A stretch of DNA of 64,000 nt from Bacillota bacterium (GTDB lineage: Bacteria > Bacillota > Clostridia > Peptostreptococcales > Anaerovoracaceae), in assembly GCA_030526355.1 (NCBI GenBank), contig JAUNDC010000002.1, positions 1 through 64,000 of the forward strand. The letters are read 5' to 3'. The position numbers were made by a program, and so were the translations under genes. Shown in pieces: positions 51,907-61,656 of this stretch; the first letter of the stretch is position 1, and every line of letters starts with the position of its first letter. The notes under the pieces are model-generated. The model was not told the origin of the DNA, searched no databases, and was given only the letters and a program-made list of their open reading frames with translations.

Positions 51907-52911
51907 ATGGCTGTTCTTGTAACAGGCGGTGCAGGCTATATAGGATCACATACCGTATATGAGCTTATTGATAAAGGTTATGATGTTGTCGTGGCTGATA
52001 ATCTGACGACAGGTCATGCTGAGGCTGTTCATAAAAAAGCGGAAATATATATTGGAGATATACGCAGCAAGCTTTTTCTTGATGACCTGTTTTCGCGTGA
52101 AAAAATAGATGGAGTTATCCATTTTGCTGCTAGTTCACTTGTGGGAGAGAGTATGATATCTCCTTTAAAATACTATGATAATAATCTTTACGGAACCATG
52201 ATACTTTTGGAATCGATGGTCGCGAATGGAATTGATAAATTAATCTTTTCTTCATCGGCAGCCGTTTATGGCGAACCAGAAAGTATACCTATAAAGGAAA
52301 CTGCTGTTACGTCACCTTTGAATACATATGGTGAAACGAAGCTGGCAATGGAGAAGATGATAAAATGGGCATCAATAGCTTATGGTATCAAGTACGTTGC
52401 CTTGCGGTATTTTAATGCATGCGGTGCACATGCATCGGCAGAGATCGGAGAAGACCACAATCCTGAAACTCATCTTATCCCATTGGTTCTTCAGACTGCC
52501 GGTAAGCAGAGAGAAAACATTTCAATATTTGGGACTGATTATGAAACAAGAGACGGTACCTGTATTAGGGATTATGTCCATGTGACGGATCTGGCAAGGG
52601 CGCATATACTGGCACTTGAATACTTAATGCGCGGTAAAGAAAGTAATGTGTTTAATCTGGGAAGCGGTAGCGGATACTCTGTAGCAGAGGTTATAAAGAG
52701 TGCACTAAATATTACCGGACAGGATATTCTTTCTGTTGAAATGCCGAGACGGGTTGGCGATCCTGCAGAGTTGACGGCTTCAAATGAAAAAGCATTTGCG
52801 CTGCTTGGCTGGAAGCCTGAGTTCAGTGAACTGGATTGTATTATCACCACTGCTTGGCGGTGGCATCATTGGCATCCGCATGGATTTATGAAGGATGAAA
52901 GATATGAATAA
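51907..52911 (+). CDS. galE: UDP-glucose 4-epimerase
   Basis: A 334-residue SDR epimerase: VLVTGGAGYIGSHTVYEL, IHFAASSLVGES, catalytic Ser-Tyr-Lys in SSSAAVYGEP and YGETKLAME, FNACGAH and GTDYETRDGTCIRDYVHV. It interconverts UDP-glucose and UDP-galactose. Its place between gtrB and gtrA, with coupling to both, suggests that the cassette adds galactose rather than glucose. Confidence 0.94.
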   Translation: MAVLVTGGAGYIGSHTVYELIDKGYDVVVADNLTTGHAEAVHKKAEIYIGDIRSKLFLDDLFSREKIDGVIHFAASSLVGESMISPLKYYDNNLYGTMILLESMVANGIDKLIFSSSAAVYGEPESIPIKETAVTSPLNTYGETKLAMEKMIKWASIAYGIKYVALRYFNACGAHASAEIGEDHNPETHLIPLVLQTAGKQRENISIFGTDYETRDGTCIRDYVHVTDLARAHILALEYLMRGKESNVFNLGSGSGYSVAEVIKSALNITGQDILSVEMPRRVGDPAELTASNEKAFALLGWKPEFSELDCIITTAWRWHHWHPHGFMKDERYE

Positions 52912-53320
52912 ACTGATAGATCAAAAACTGCTTAAATTCATGATTGTAGGCGTGATAAACACATTGTTTGGAGCAGCAATAATGTTCGGCCTTTATAACC
53001 TTGCGGGCTGCTCATACTGGGTATCCTCAGCTGCCAATTATATTCTGGCCAGCATACTCAGCTATTTCCTAAATAAGCACTTTACCTTTAAACACAAAGG
53101 AGATATGGCAGGAAGCTTCATCAAGTTTGCCGTTAACATAGCCATATGCTATTTTATCGCATATGGAGCCGCTAAACCATTGGTGATGAGTCTGGCCTCC
53201 GGTAGCTCGGCAAGACTACAGGATAATGTGGCAATGCTGGCGGGAATGGTTGTTTTTACGGGGCTTAATTATCTGGGACAGAGGTTTTTTGTATTCAGAG
53301 AACACAAAAGTATCACATAA
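52904..53320 (+). CDS. gtrA: GtrA-like membrane protein
   Basis: A 138-residue protein with four membrane helices: FMIVGVINTLFGAAIMFGLY, ANYILASILSYFLNKHFTFK, FAVNIAICYFIAYGA and GMVVFTGLNYLGQRFFVF. This is the GtrA/DPMS-flippase layout; it is proposed to flip polyprenyl-phosphate sugar to the outer face. ATG 52904 lies 8 nt from AAGGA; an in-frame ATG at 52895 is less likely. It overlaps galE by 8 nt. Confidence 0.88.
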   Translation: MNKLIDQKLLKFMIVGVINTLFGAAIMFGLYNLAGCSYWVSSAANYILASILSYFLNKHFTFKHKGDMAGSFIKFAVNIAICYFIAYGAAKPLVMSLASGSSARLQDNVAMLAGMVVFTGLNYLGQRFFVFREHKSIT

Positions 53321-53364
53321 AGCGGCAGAAGATGGTCATGAAAGCAGGTAAAATAGCAAAATTG

Positions 53365-53393
53365 TTGATTTACACAGCTTCAGTTGATATAAT
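53365..53393 (+). promoter_or_regulatory. Sigma-A promoter of the LCP gene
   Basis: TTGATT (53365-53370), 17-nt spacer, TATAAT (53388-53393). Confidence 0.8.
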
Positions 53394-53419
53394 TATCTGT
53401 GATGTGAAAGGAGCAGTGA

Positions 53420-54919
53420 ATGAGCAACGACAATTACACAAGACGAAACAGAGATAGAAGTCGTGATACAATACAGCATTATGGCACATCAGGAAACAGA
53501 CATCAGCAGAGTAATGAACAGCGTGCTAAAGAAGAAGCTTATCAGGAATATCTCAGATTAAGAGAAAACAGAAACTCCAGAGGAAGCTATGTCAAGGATG
53601 ATACTCTGTATGGAGAGTACTTCCCTGCAGGAGATTCAGCTAAGCAGTCGGCAGGCCGCCGGGGGTCTGTAGACAATACTGCTTATGGCAGATCTGACAT
53701 GAGACAGAACACCAGAAGCAGAGAACAGGATGAAAGAGAACGTTACCTGGAAGAGCGTGCCAAGGTTAGAGACGATCAGAGAATCGCCCGACCGGGACGA
53801 AGAAACAAAGCCGATGAAGACAAGCTGACAAGAGCGGAGAAAAAACAGCAGAAAAAAGCAGGCAAAAAGGGTATAAAAGGCAAAAAAGGCAAAAAATCCG
53901 GAAGACCGCTCAAAATAGCATTGATAGCAGTGCTGATACTGGTGCTTGGTATAGGCGGATTGATAGCAGCCGGTCTTACGGTTGTAAAGAGCACTCTTGA
54001 TAACGTGGGAAGAATCGAACTGGATCCTGAGCTTATAGGTATAGATCCGCAGGTGGATGCTGAGCTGAGCAACTACAGGAACATAGCTTTGCTGGGAATA
54101 GATGCCAGAGATATGAGCAGCGATGAGGGAGTCAGAAGTGACGCTATAATAATTGCCAGCATAAATAAGGAAACGAGTGAAATCAAGATGTTTTCGGTAT
54201 ACAGGGATACTCTGCTCGATATCGGTGATGATGTAGGTCTCGATAAGGTAACTCATGCATACTATTACGGAGGACCGACTAAGGTGCTGTATTCCATCAA
54301 CAAGAATCTTGATCTTAATGTTAAGGAGGTTGTTGTTGTAAACTGGAAGGCAGTAGCAGATACAGTTGATGCCCTGGGCGGTATAGATGTTGAGATACAG
54401 GACTCGGAAATAAACGAGATGAACAAGTACATCAAGGATACCTATAAAAATATCGGAGGCTCAGACAAGCAGATAAAAGAAGCTGGTATGCAGACATTGA
54501 ACGGCAATCAGGCAGTAACCTATGCCAGAATAAGAAAGGATGCGCTGACAGGAGACTACAGAAGAAACGAGAGAATGAAGATTGTAGTCAAGGCGGCGTT
54601 TGACAAGGCTAAACAGATGGATGTCAAGACACTTAAGAAAATATCCAATGAAATACTGCCGGAAATCAAGACAAATATGTCAACGTCAGATATGCTGGGG
54701 ATGCTGCTGAAGCTCAACAGCTATTCAATGACAGACAGTGTCGGCTGGCCGTATGAGGTTAGAGGCTGGAGCAACGGAGGCTGGTACGGGCCGCCTGTAA
54801 CTTTAAGCTCCAATGTTATCAAGCTTCATGAGGAATTCTTCGCTCAGCAGGATTATGTGCCGACAGAGAATGTTCAGTCGATCAGCGAGAGAATATCGGC
54901 GACTACAGGATATTATTGA
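53420..54919 (+). CDS. LytR-CpsA-Psr family glycopolymer ligase
   Basis: A 499-residue LCP protein. A long, highly charged cytoplasmic N-terminus (about 160 residues, Arg/Lys/Asp-rich) leads to one membrane helix (IALIAVLILVLGIGGLIAAG) and an extracytoplasmic LCP domain with NIALLGIDARD, RSDAIIIASINKET, SVYRDTLLDI, LGGIDVEI and GNQAVTYARIRKD. LCP enzymes attach undecaprenyl-PP-linked glycopolymers to peptidoglycan, so this could anchor the polysaccharide made by genes 42-19051. ATG 53420 follows AAAGGAGC. Confidence 0.93.
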   Translation: MSNDNYTRRNRDRSRDTIQHYGTSGNRHQQSNEQRAKEEAYQEYLRLRENRNSRGSYVKDDTLYGEYFPAGDSAKQSAGRRGSVDNTAYGRSDMRQNTRSREQDERERYLEERAKVRDDQRIARPGRRNKADEDKLTRAEKKQQKKAGKKGIKGKKGKKSGRPLKIALIAVLILVLGIGGLIAAGLTVVKSTLDNVGRIELDPELIGIDPQVDAELSNYRNIALLGIDARDMSSDEGVRSDAIIIASINKETSEIKMFSVYRDTLLDIGDDVGLDKVTHAYYYGGPTKVLYSINKNLDLNVKEVVVVNWKAVADTVDALGGIDVEIQDSEINEMNKYIKDTYKNIGGSDKQIKEAGMQTLNGNQAVTYARIRKDALTGDYRRNERMKIVVKAAFDKAKQMDVKTLKKISNEILPEIKTNMSTSDMLGMLLKLNSYSMTDSVGWPYEVRGWSNGGWYGPPVTLSSNVIKLHEEFFAQQDYVPTENVQSISERISATTGYY

Positions 54920-54946
54920 TAATATTATTTACGAAAGGCAGTGTAT

Positions 54947-56041
54947 ATGGGTAAGAAACTATCGCTATTGATTTTATTCGGAGGTGTGTCTTCCGAGCAT
55001 GAGGTTTCATGCGTATCGGCAGCTTCGGTTCTGGATCATATCGACAGCGGCAAGTATGAAATAAATACCATAGGAATTACTAAGGAGGGGAACTGGTTTC
55101 TGACAAGTTCCCCTGCTGTGCATATTCGTGATGGCTCATGGGAGAGAGACTCCGGCAACAGAAGAGCAGTTCTGTCTCCTGATAGAAGTATAAAAGGATT
55201 CCTTGCGGAGAAGGATGACGGCAGCTTCGAAGTGATCAGAACAGATGTTGTTTTCCCGGTGCTGCATGGAAGAAACGGCGAGGACGGCACGATGCAGGGA
55301 CTGCTTCAGATAGCAGGAATTCCATTTGTAGGCTCGGATGCAGCAGCATCAGCAGCATCGATGGATAAAGCTGTAACAAAGGCTATGGTGCAGCAGGCAG
55401 GAGGAGTAACTCAGGCGTTATGTGATGTTGTTCACAGAAAAGACTTTGATAAAGCGCCTGCCAAGGAAGCGGAAGCAGTTCTGCAGTTCTTTGATGGTAA
55501 TCTGCCACTGTTCGTAAAGCCTGCCAATGCAGGCTCGTCTGTGGGAATAAGCAAGGTAAAGAAAAAGGAAGAACTGGAAGCTGCGTTGAGACTTGCCTTT
55601 GATGAAGACGACAAGGTTCTGGTGGAGGAAACCATCGAAGGTCGTGAAATCGAGGTGGCAGTGCTTGGAAATGAAGAACCGGAGGCATCCTGTATCGGGG
55701 AGATATTTGCCGCGAATGAGTTCTATGATTACAATGCCAAGTACGAAAACGACAAGTCGGAAACCGGTATAGTGCGCGATTTGAGTACGGAAAAAGAACG
55801 TGAGATTCGCGACAAGGCTATAAAAGTGTACAGGATTATGGGCTGCAGAGGACTTGCGAGGGTAGACTTTTTCCTCAAGCCCGATGGTACGGTGGTCTTT
55901 AATGAGCTTAACACACTCCCGGGCTTTACACATATAAGCATGTACCCGAAGCTGTGGGAGGAGTCAGGTCTGCCGTACAGTCAGCTGATAGACAGATTGA
56001 TAATGCTTGCTATGGATGCAGGTAGTGAAATATACAGATAA
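54947..56041 (+). CDS. ddl: D-alanine-D-alanine ligase
   Basis: A 364-residue ATP-grasp enzyme making the D-Ala-D-Ala of peptidoglycan. LLILFGGVSSEHEVS N-terminal signature, LHGRNGEDGTMQGLL, LFVKPANAGSSVGISKV, the omega loop ANEFYDYNAKYEND with the Tyr-Lys-Tyr pattern of D-Ala (not D-Lac) ligases, and FNELNTLPGFTHISMYPKL. ATG 54947 follows GAAAGG; GTG 54941 is an alternative. Confidence 0.95.
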   Translation: MGKKLSLLILFGGVSSEHEVSCVSAASVLDHIDSGKYEINTIGITKEGNWFLTSSPAVHIRDGSWERDSGNRRAVLSPDRSIKGFLAEKDDGSFEVIRTDVVFPVLHGRNGEDGTMQGLLQIAGIPFVGSDAAASAASMDKAVTKAMVQQAGGVTQALCDVVHRKDFDKAPAKEAEAVLQFFDGNLPLFVKPANAGSSVGISKVKKKEELEAALRLAFDEDDKVLVEETIEGREIEVAVLGNEEPEASCIGEIFAANEFYDYNAKYENDKSETGIVRDLSTEKEREIRDKAIKVYRIMGCRGLARVDFFLKPDGTVVFNELNTLPGFTHISMYPKLWEESGLPYSQLIDRLIMLAMDAGSEIYR

Positions 56042-56070
56042 ATACATTTTACAGAAAGAGGAGAGGAACA

Positions 56071-57816
56071 ATGGCAAAGGAAAAAATAAATTTTGAAGAC
56101 GAACAGGTGAGATTATGTTACAGACATACCACTTCACATATTCTGGCACAGGCTGTCAAGAAATTGTGGCCTGATGCGAAGCTGGCCATCGGACCTGCAA
56201 TAGACAACGGATTCTATTACGATTTTGATATGGAGCATAAGCTGAACGATCAGGACCTTCTCAAGATACAGAAGGAAATGAAAAAGGTCATTCAGGCTAA
56301 TTATCCTCTTGAACGATTCGAACTGCCGAGAGAGGAAGCAATAAAATTCATGGCAGATAAAGGCGAGGACTACAAGGTTGAGCTTATAGAAGATCTCCCT
56401 GAGGACGAGGTGATTTCATTTTATCAGCAGGGTGACTTCGTGGATCTTTGTGCCGGTCCTCATATGGAAAAGACAGGCCAGATCAAGGCAGTGAAACTTC
56501 AGAGCATCGCCGGAGCGTACTGGAGAGGCGATTCCGACAGAAAGATGCTGCAGAGAGTATACGGAACCTGCTTCCCTACACAGGCGGAGCTTGATGATTA
56601 TCTCGAAAAGCTGGAGGAGGCCAAGAAGAGAGATCACAGGAAAATAGGCAAGGAGATGGATCTGTTTGCACTCTATGATGAAGGCCCTGGATTCCCGTTC
56701 TTCATGCCAAAGGGAATGGTTATCAGAAATGAGCTTGAGAACTTCTGGAAGACAGAGCACAGAAAGAGGGGGTATCAGGAAATCAAGACACCTCTTATCA
56801 TGAATGAACAGCTCTGGAGAACATCCGGACACTGGGATCATTATAAGGATAATATGTATTTCACCAAGATAGATGACGAGGATTATGCTATCAAACCGAT
56901 GAACTGTCCGGGATCACTGCTTGCGTACAAGAGAAAGATGTGGTCCTACAGAGAATTCCCGGTAAGAATGGGGGAGCTTGGACAGGTGCACAGACATGAG
57001 CTTTCGGGAGCTCTTCACGGTCTTATGAGAGTAAGGACATTCACGCAGGATGATGCGCATATCTTCATGCTGCCGGAGCAGATCAAGGATGAAGTTATCG
57101 GCGTTGTTAAATTCATTGATGACGTTTACAGCATGTTCGGTTTTAATTATCATATAGAGCTGTCAACGAGACCTGATGACTCCATGGGCAGTGATGAGGA
57201 ATGGGAAACTGCAGAAACGGCACTTAAGGAAGCTATGGAATCCATAGGCAAGCCATTTGTGATTAATGAAGGTGACGGCGCATTTTATGGCCCGAAGCTT
57301 GACTTCCATCTGGAGGATTCACTGGGCAGAACATGGCAGTGCGGCACTATTCAGCTTGATATGCAGATGCCTCAGAGGTTTGATATAAGCTATATTGGCC
57401 CTGACGGAGAGAAGCACAGACCTGTTATGATACACCGTGTAATATTCGGGTCAATAGAGAGGTTTATCGGTATCCTTATTGAGCATTTTGCCGGTAAATT
57501 CCCGCTCTGGCTGGCACCGGTACAGGTCAAGCTGCTTACTGTTACCGAGAAATTCAGTGATTACGCTCTGGAGGTTGCAGCTAAGTTCGAAGCTGCAGGG
57601 CTCAGAGTCGAAGCGGATATAAGGAATGAGAAAATCGGCTATAAGCTTAGAGAAGCCAGAAATGAAAGAACACCGTATATATGTGTTATCGGTGAGAGAG
57701 AAATGGAAGCAGGCAATCTCACTGTACGTTCAAGCAAAGCAGGAGAGCTTGGCGAAATGACGCAGGACGAGCTTCTTGAAAAGCTGCTTAAGGAAATAGC
57801 TGACAAAACGATTTAA
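56071..57816 (+). CDS. thrS: Threonine-tRNA ligase lacking the TGS domain
   Basis: A 581-residue class II synthetase. The N-terminus goes directly to the editing domain (HTTSHILAQAVKKLWPD; DLCAGPHMEKTG), then the catalytic core (FFMPKGMVIRNELE; YAIKPMNCPGSL; QVHRHELSGALHGLMRVRTF) and the anticodon-binding domain from about 475. It lacks the roughly 60-residue TGS domain of E. coli and B. subtilis ThrS, as in several clostridia. No T-box leader fits in the 29-nt upstream gap. Confidence 0.96.
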   Translation: MAKEKINFEDEQVRLCYRHTTSHILAQAVKKLWPDAKLAIGPAIDNGFYYDFDMEHKLNDQDLLKIQKEMKKVIQANYPLERFELPREEAIKFMADKGEDYKVELIEDLPEDEVISFYQQGDFVDLCAGPHMEKTGQIKAVKLQSIAGAYWRGDSDRKMLQRVYGTCFPTQAELDDYLEKLEEAKKRDHRKIGKEMDLFALYDEGPGFPFFMPKGMVIRNELENFWKTEHRKRGYQEIKTPLIMNEQLWRTSGHWDHYKDNMYFTKIDDEDYAIKPMNCPGSLLAYKRKMWSYREFPVRMGELGQVHRHELSGALHGLMRVRTFTQDDAHIFMLPEQIKDEVIGVVKFIDDVYSMFGFNYHIELSTRPDDSMGSDEEWETAETALKEAMESIGKPFVINEGDGAFYGPKLDFHLEDSLGRTWQCGTIQLDMQMPQRFDISYIGPDGEKHRPVMIHRVIFGSIERFIGILIEHFAGKFPLWLAPVQVKLLTVTEKFSDYALEVAAKFEAAGLRVEADIRNEKIGYKLREARNERTPYICVIGEREMEAGNLTVRSSKAGELGEMTQDELLEKLLKEIADKTI

Positions 57817-57821
57817 TCAAT

Positions 57822-58877
57822 ATGGAAGAAAAGAAAAGCATAGAAGTAAAAAGAACTCTTGCAGGAAATGATACTGTATATTATGGCAAAGCTCCGGACA
57901 AGGGAAAAAAGAAAAAACCTCTACTAATTTTTGTTGCAATACTGGTGGCATTTATAATTATGGGGATTATTATAAAAGGCACGTCAGCATTTGTATCCGA
58001 CGATGACAAAAATGCCAGCGGTGCTTCGGATATCAGAGAAGATTACGTAGGTGTTCTGTATATCGAAGGAACCATTGGTGAAGATGATGAAGCATACAGT
58101 CAGGAATATGTTGTTGATGCCATCGATGGAATGACGGAGAGCAGGCATAATAAAGGCATGCTGCTTTATGTCAATACGCCTGGAGGCGGGGTATATGAAA
58201 GCGATGAGGTATATCTGAGAATCCGCAGCTATCAGGAGAAAACGGGACGGCCGGTTTATGTGTACATGGCGTCACAGGCTACATCCGGCGGCTATTACAT
58301 TTCAGCTTCTGCAGATAAAATAATTGCCAACAGAAATTGCTGGACAGGTTCAATAGGTGTTACCATGGGTACTCTGGTGGACATTTCCGGATTGCTTGAT
58401 AAGTACGGAATCAAAACTGAAACCATCACATCAGGCAGAAACAAGGCAATGGGCAGCATGACCGAGAAACTGACTGCGGAGCAGAAGAAGATTATGCAGT
58501 CGCTGATAGATGAAGCCTATGACCAGTTCGTTGATATTGTGGCTTCAGGCAGGAATATGAAACCTGAAGAAGTCAGGAAGATAGCTGACGGCAGGATATA
58601 CACAGCAAAGCAGGCTGAGAAGCTGGGTCTCATAGATGAGGTAACCGACAGCTATGAGTCTGCAGAGTCTGACATGTTATCGGAATGCGGACTTGAGGAT
58701 TGTGAAGTATATGACTTCAGATACGTGGCAGAGGAGAGCCTGCTGGAATCCTTTGTCAGAACCATAGATAAGGCGTCAGCTGCTGTTTCATCCGATGGTG
58801 ATGTGGCAGCGCTTACTGAGCTTATGGAAAAAACAGGAGAGGTATCGCTGCAGTATTTGTGCGAGGTGAAAAAATAG
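57822..58877 (+). CDS. sppA: Signal peptide peptidase SppA
   Basis: A 351-residue membrane-anchored serine protease that degrades cleaved signal peptides. One N-terminal helix (KKPLLIFVAILVAFIIMGIII) anchors the catalytic domain outside. Catalytic Ser in MASQATSGGYYISAS and Lys in TITSGRNKAMGSM fit the short SppA form. No ribosome binding site is visible before ATG 57822, 5 nt after the thrS stop, so translation is probably coupled. Confidence 0.92.
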   Translation: MEEKKSIEVKRTLAGNDTVYYGKAPDKGKKKKPLLIFVAILVAFIIMGIIIKGTSAFVSDDDKNASGASDIREDYVGVLYIEGTIGEDDEAYSQEYVVDAIDGMTESRHNKGMLLYVNTPGGGVYESDEVYLRIRSYQEKTGRPVYVYMASQATSGGYYISASADKIIANRNCWTGSIGVTMGTLVDISGLLDKYGIKTETITSGRNKAMGSMTEKLTAEQKKIMQSLIDEAYDQFVDIVASGRNMKPEEVRKIADGRIYTAKQAEKLGLIDEVTDSYESAESDMLSECGLEDCEVYDFRYVAEESLLESFVRTIDKASAAVSSDGDVAALTELMEKTGEVSLQYLCEVKK

Positions 58878-60851
58878 ATGAAAAATGCACAGAAAACAGC
58901 TGTACTCAGTATTACAGTCATTTTAGCAGTACTGACGATACTGATTATTCTTATTGCCGGCTCAGGTACCGACTGGCAGGTGGTTTATGCTGCGGAAACA
59001 CAGAAAAATACGACCGATACGAAGACAGTATCGGTCGTTTTCACGCATGATATGCATTCGCATATGGATGCAGACAAAAAAGAAAAAAACGGCAGGATAA
59101 CGGAATCCGGCGGTTTTGCGCGGCTTAAAACGGTAATTGATACAATAAAGAAGGAGCAGCCTGACAGCTTTGTTCTGGATGCAGGTGATTTTTCCATGGG
59201 AACGCCATACCAGACTATATTTTCAAAGGAAGCTTCGGAGCTAAAAATGATGGAATTCATAGGAATCGAAGCGACAACCTTAGGTAATCATGAATTCGAT
59301 TACAGGGCTGAAGGCCTGGCATCAATGCTTGAATCAGCTGATAAACAGGGACCGAGACTGGTTGCGGCCAATATTGACTGGGAAAAAACTCTGGCTGACG
59401 ATGAGCTTGGAAACAGTGCTAAGAGGCTGAAGGATGCCTGTGATAATTATGGCGTGAAGGAATATGAGATAATAGAACACAATGGGATCAAAGCTGCGGT
59501 TTTTGGACTACTGGGGAAAAATGCGGCAGATTATGCGCCTGAAAGTGGATTGTATTTCAAGGATCCTGTTGGGACGGCAGCAGAGCTGACAAAGAGAATA
59601 GAGGCTGAAGCTGACCCGGATATTATTATATGTTTATCACATTGTGGTACTATTGAGAATGAAAAGGACGTACTGGAAGAAACTGAAGACTATATTCTGG
59701 CAGAGGAAGTTCCGGAGATAGATCTGATTATAAGCGGTCACAGCCATACTAAGCTGGAAGAACCGGTAGTTGTGGGGAATACTGTTATTGCTTCCTGCGG
59801 AAGCTATAATGACAGTGCCGGTCATGTTGTGATGAAACCCACAGCCGGACATTATGAGCTGGAATCATATGAAATGATTGCTCTTGATGAAAGCATCGTC
59901 AAGGATGAAAAGGTTGAAGCGGAGCTTTCGGAATACAGGAATCTTCTGGATGAAGAGTATTTTGATAATTATGGATACAGTGCAGGGCAGACTATTGCAT
60001 GGAATGACATTGATTTCCCTGATATTGAATACCTGGGACTTATTCAGCAGGAGGAGCCGCTGGGCAGTCTTATTGCGGATTCATATAAATATGCAGTAGC
60101 TAAGGCAGATGCTGGTGGCGTACAGATAACAGTAGTTCCTCTTGGTGTTATAAGAGGAAGCCTGCTGCGGGATGAGATTACAGTCGGTGATGCGTTTAAT
60201 GTGCTTTCTCTCGGCTATGGAAAGGATGGACTTGCGGGATATCCGCTTGTTAAAGCATATCTTACTGGCAGAGAGCTCAAGGCAGTTGCAGAGGTGGACG
60301 CAAGTGTTTCCGGCTTCATGGGAGTGGCCAGACTTTACTGCAGCGGACTTGAATATTCATGGAATGACAGCAGGCTCATAATGAACAGAGCGGTCGATGT
60401 GAAATACAATGATGGTGAAACTATTATACCGATTGAGGATGATAAGCTGTACAGCGTTGTAACAGACCTTTATTCATGTCAGATGCTCGGCAGCGTCAAA
60501 GAGCAATCATTCGGTCTGCTTAAAATTGAGCCTAAGGACAAGGATGGAAATCCAATTGAGGATTATGAAGAGCATATAATATATGACGGCGATCGTGAGC
60601 TGAAAGCATGGTATGCTCTGGCCAGCTATATCGATTCGTTTGAAGGTAATCAAATCCCTGAATATTATAGTCAGGTTCAGGGCAGGAAAACCGAAATCGA
60701 CAGCATAAGCCCGGCAGAACTGCTAAAGCAGCCGAATAATGTTTTCTGGATTGCGCTGGCAGCAGTCATCGGCATCATTGCAATCATAGCATGTGCGGCA
60801 GTTATGATTAGGAGATTCAGGAGAAAAAAGCTTGAAAAAGAAGATGAATAA
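58878..60851 (+). CDS. Surface-anchored 5'-nucleotidase / cyclic phosphodiesterase (UshA-like)
   Basis: A 657-residue exported metallophosphoesterase. N-terminal signal/anchor (TAVLSITVILAVLTILIILI), metallophosphatase domain with FTHDMHSHMD, VLDAGDFSMGT, TTLGNHEFDY and ISGHSHTKLE, then a 5'-nucleotidase C-terminal domain (EEPLGSLIADSYKYAV; GFMGVARLYCSGLEYSW) and a C-terminal membrane helix (IALAAVIGIIAIIACAAVM) with basic stop-transfer. It likely salvages nucleotides outside the cell. ATG directly follows the sppA stop. Confidence 0.92.
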   Translation: MKNAQKTAVLSITVILAVLTILIILIAGSGTDWQVVYAAETQKNTTDTKTVSVVFTHDMHSHMDADKKEKNGRITESGGFARLKTVIDTIKKEQPDSFVLDAGDFSMGTPYQTIFSKEASELKMMEFIGIEATTLGNHEFDYRAEGLASMLESADKQGPRLVAANIDWEKTLADDELGNSAKRLKDACDNYGVKEYEIIEHNGIKAAVFGLLGKNAADYAPESGLYFKDPVGTAAELTKRIEAEADPDIIICLSHCGTIENEKDVLEETEDYILAEEVPEIDLIISGHSHTKLEEPVVVGNTVIASCGSYNDSAGHVVMKPTAGHYELESYEMIALDESIVKDEKVEAELSEYRNLLDEEYFDNYGYSAGQTIAWNDIDFPDIEYLGLIQQEEPLGSLIADSYKYAVAKADAGGVQITVVPLGVIRGSLLRDEITVGDAFNVLSLGYGKDGLAGYPLVKAYLTGRELKAVAEVDASVSGFMGVARLYCSGLEYSWNDSRLIMNRAVDVKYNDGETIIPIEDDKLYSVVTDLYSCQMLGSVKEQSFGLLKIEPKDKDGNPIEDYEEHIIYDGDRELKAWYALASYIDSFEGNQIPEYYSQVQGRKTEIDSISPAELLKQPNNVFWIALAAVIGIIAIIACAAVMIRRFRRKKLEKEDE

Positions 60852-61575
60852 AAAGAAAGCTGTTTATGCATCGTTAATATGCGTCGCCCTGATTCTGATG
60901 ATATGTGTGATTATGATATTTCTTTCTAATAAAAAAACCGAAAAGGTTTCCGAGAATGGAAGAACGTACATGGCGTTCTGTCAGTATGCCAACGATTATA
61001 AAGGTTATAATTCATATCTTACATGGCATGGCTGTGCAGCATGCTCAATGACTACAATACTGCGTGCATTTTCAGAAGAATGCCAGAGCTGGACTCCATA
61101 TGAGAGCATTACGATTGCAGAGAAAAACACAGCGGGAAATGCTGTGTTTAATGCAAACTATGATAAAGCTTTAAAAAAACAAATGCCTGTTTCATTACAG
61201 GGAATAAGCTGGGTGCTGGATGAATATGATATTGAACATGAATACATAACAGCTTTCCCTTCAGATGAGTTTGCTAAAGCTGATATTTTGAGTAATCTAA
61301 GGAATGACAAACCGGTTATATTTATTGTCGGGCAGTATAATAGACATACGAATGACAAGAGTAGCAAATGGACCAGATCTTATCATACTATGGTGATGAT
61401 AGGCTGTGATGATAATAATAATGTAATGATTGCAGATCCGGCAAATGGCGATGAACGGTTCAAAAAGGCTTCTATAGATGAAATGCTTGGATATATGTGG
61501 AGCTGTACCGCCGAACCTGACAGCTTTTACTGGAATGGTAAGGAAAAATGTGGTGGATATATTAAGGTGAACTAG
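60832..61575 (+). CDS. Peptidase C39-like extracytoplasmic protein
   Basis: A 247-residue protein with a membrane anchor (AVYASLICVALILMICVIMIF) and a papain-like C39_2 domain: Cys in YLTWHGCAACSMTTILRAF, His in SYHTMVMIGCDDNNNVMIAD, and Asp-Pro-Ala-Asn after it. The start TTG 60832 has an ideal AGGAG 8 nt upstream; ATG 60844 is the alternative. Substrate unknown; position among cell-wall genes suggests a wall or surface-protein target. Confidence 0.8.
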   Translation: MKKKMNKKKAVYASLICVALILMICVIMIFLSNKKTEKVSENGRTYMAFCQYANDYKGYNSYLTWHGCAACSMTTILRAFSEECQSWTPYESITIAEKNTAGNAVFNANYDKALKKQMPVSLQGISWVLDEYDIEHEYITAFPSDEFAKADILSNLRNDKPVIFIVGQYNRHTNDKSSKWTRSYHTMVMIGCDDNNNVMIADPANGDERFKKASIDEMLGYMWSCTAEPDSFYWNGKEKCGGYIKVN

Positions 61576-61584
61576 AACAGTTTG

Positions 61585-61613
61585 TTGACTTTTATGGGGT
61601 GTTCTTGTATCAT
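61585..61613 (+). promoter_or_regulatory. Sigma-A promoter of the L,D-transpeptidase gene
   Basis: TTGACT (61585-61590), 17-nt spacer, TATCAT (61608-61613). Confidence 0.7.
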
Positions 61614-61656
61614 AAAAGTGTGTAGTTTGGTACGCGAGAGGAGAGGTATTTTAGCT

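Noticed and set aside
56042-56070. T-box leader for thrS (and for valS before 43205)
   Set aside because: The gaps are too short to hold a T-box, and no T-box core sequence is seen upstream of the neighbouring genes.
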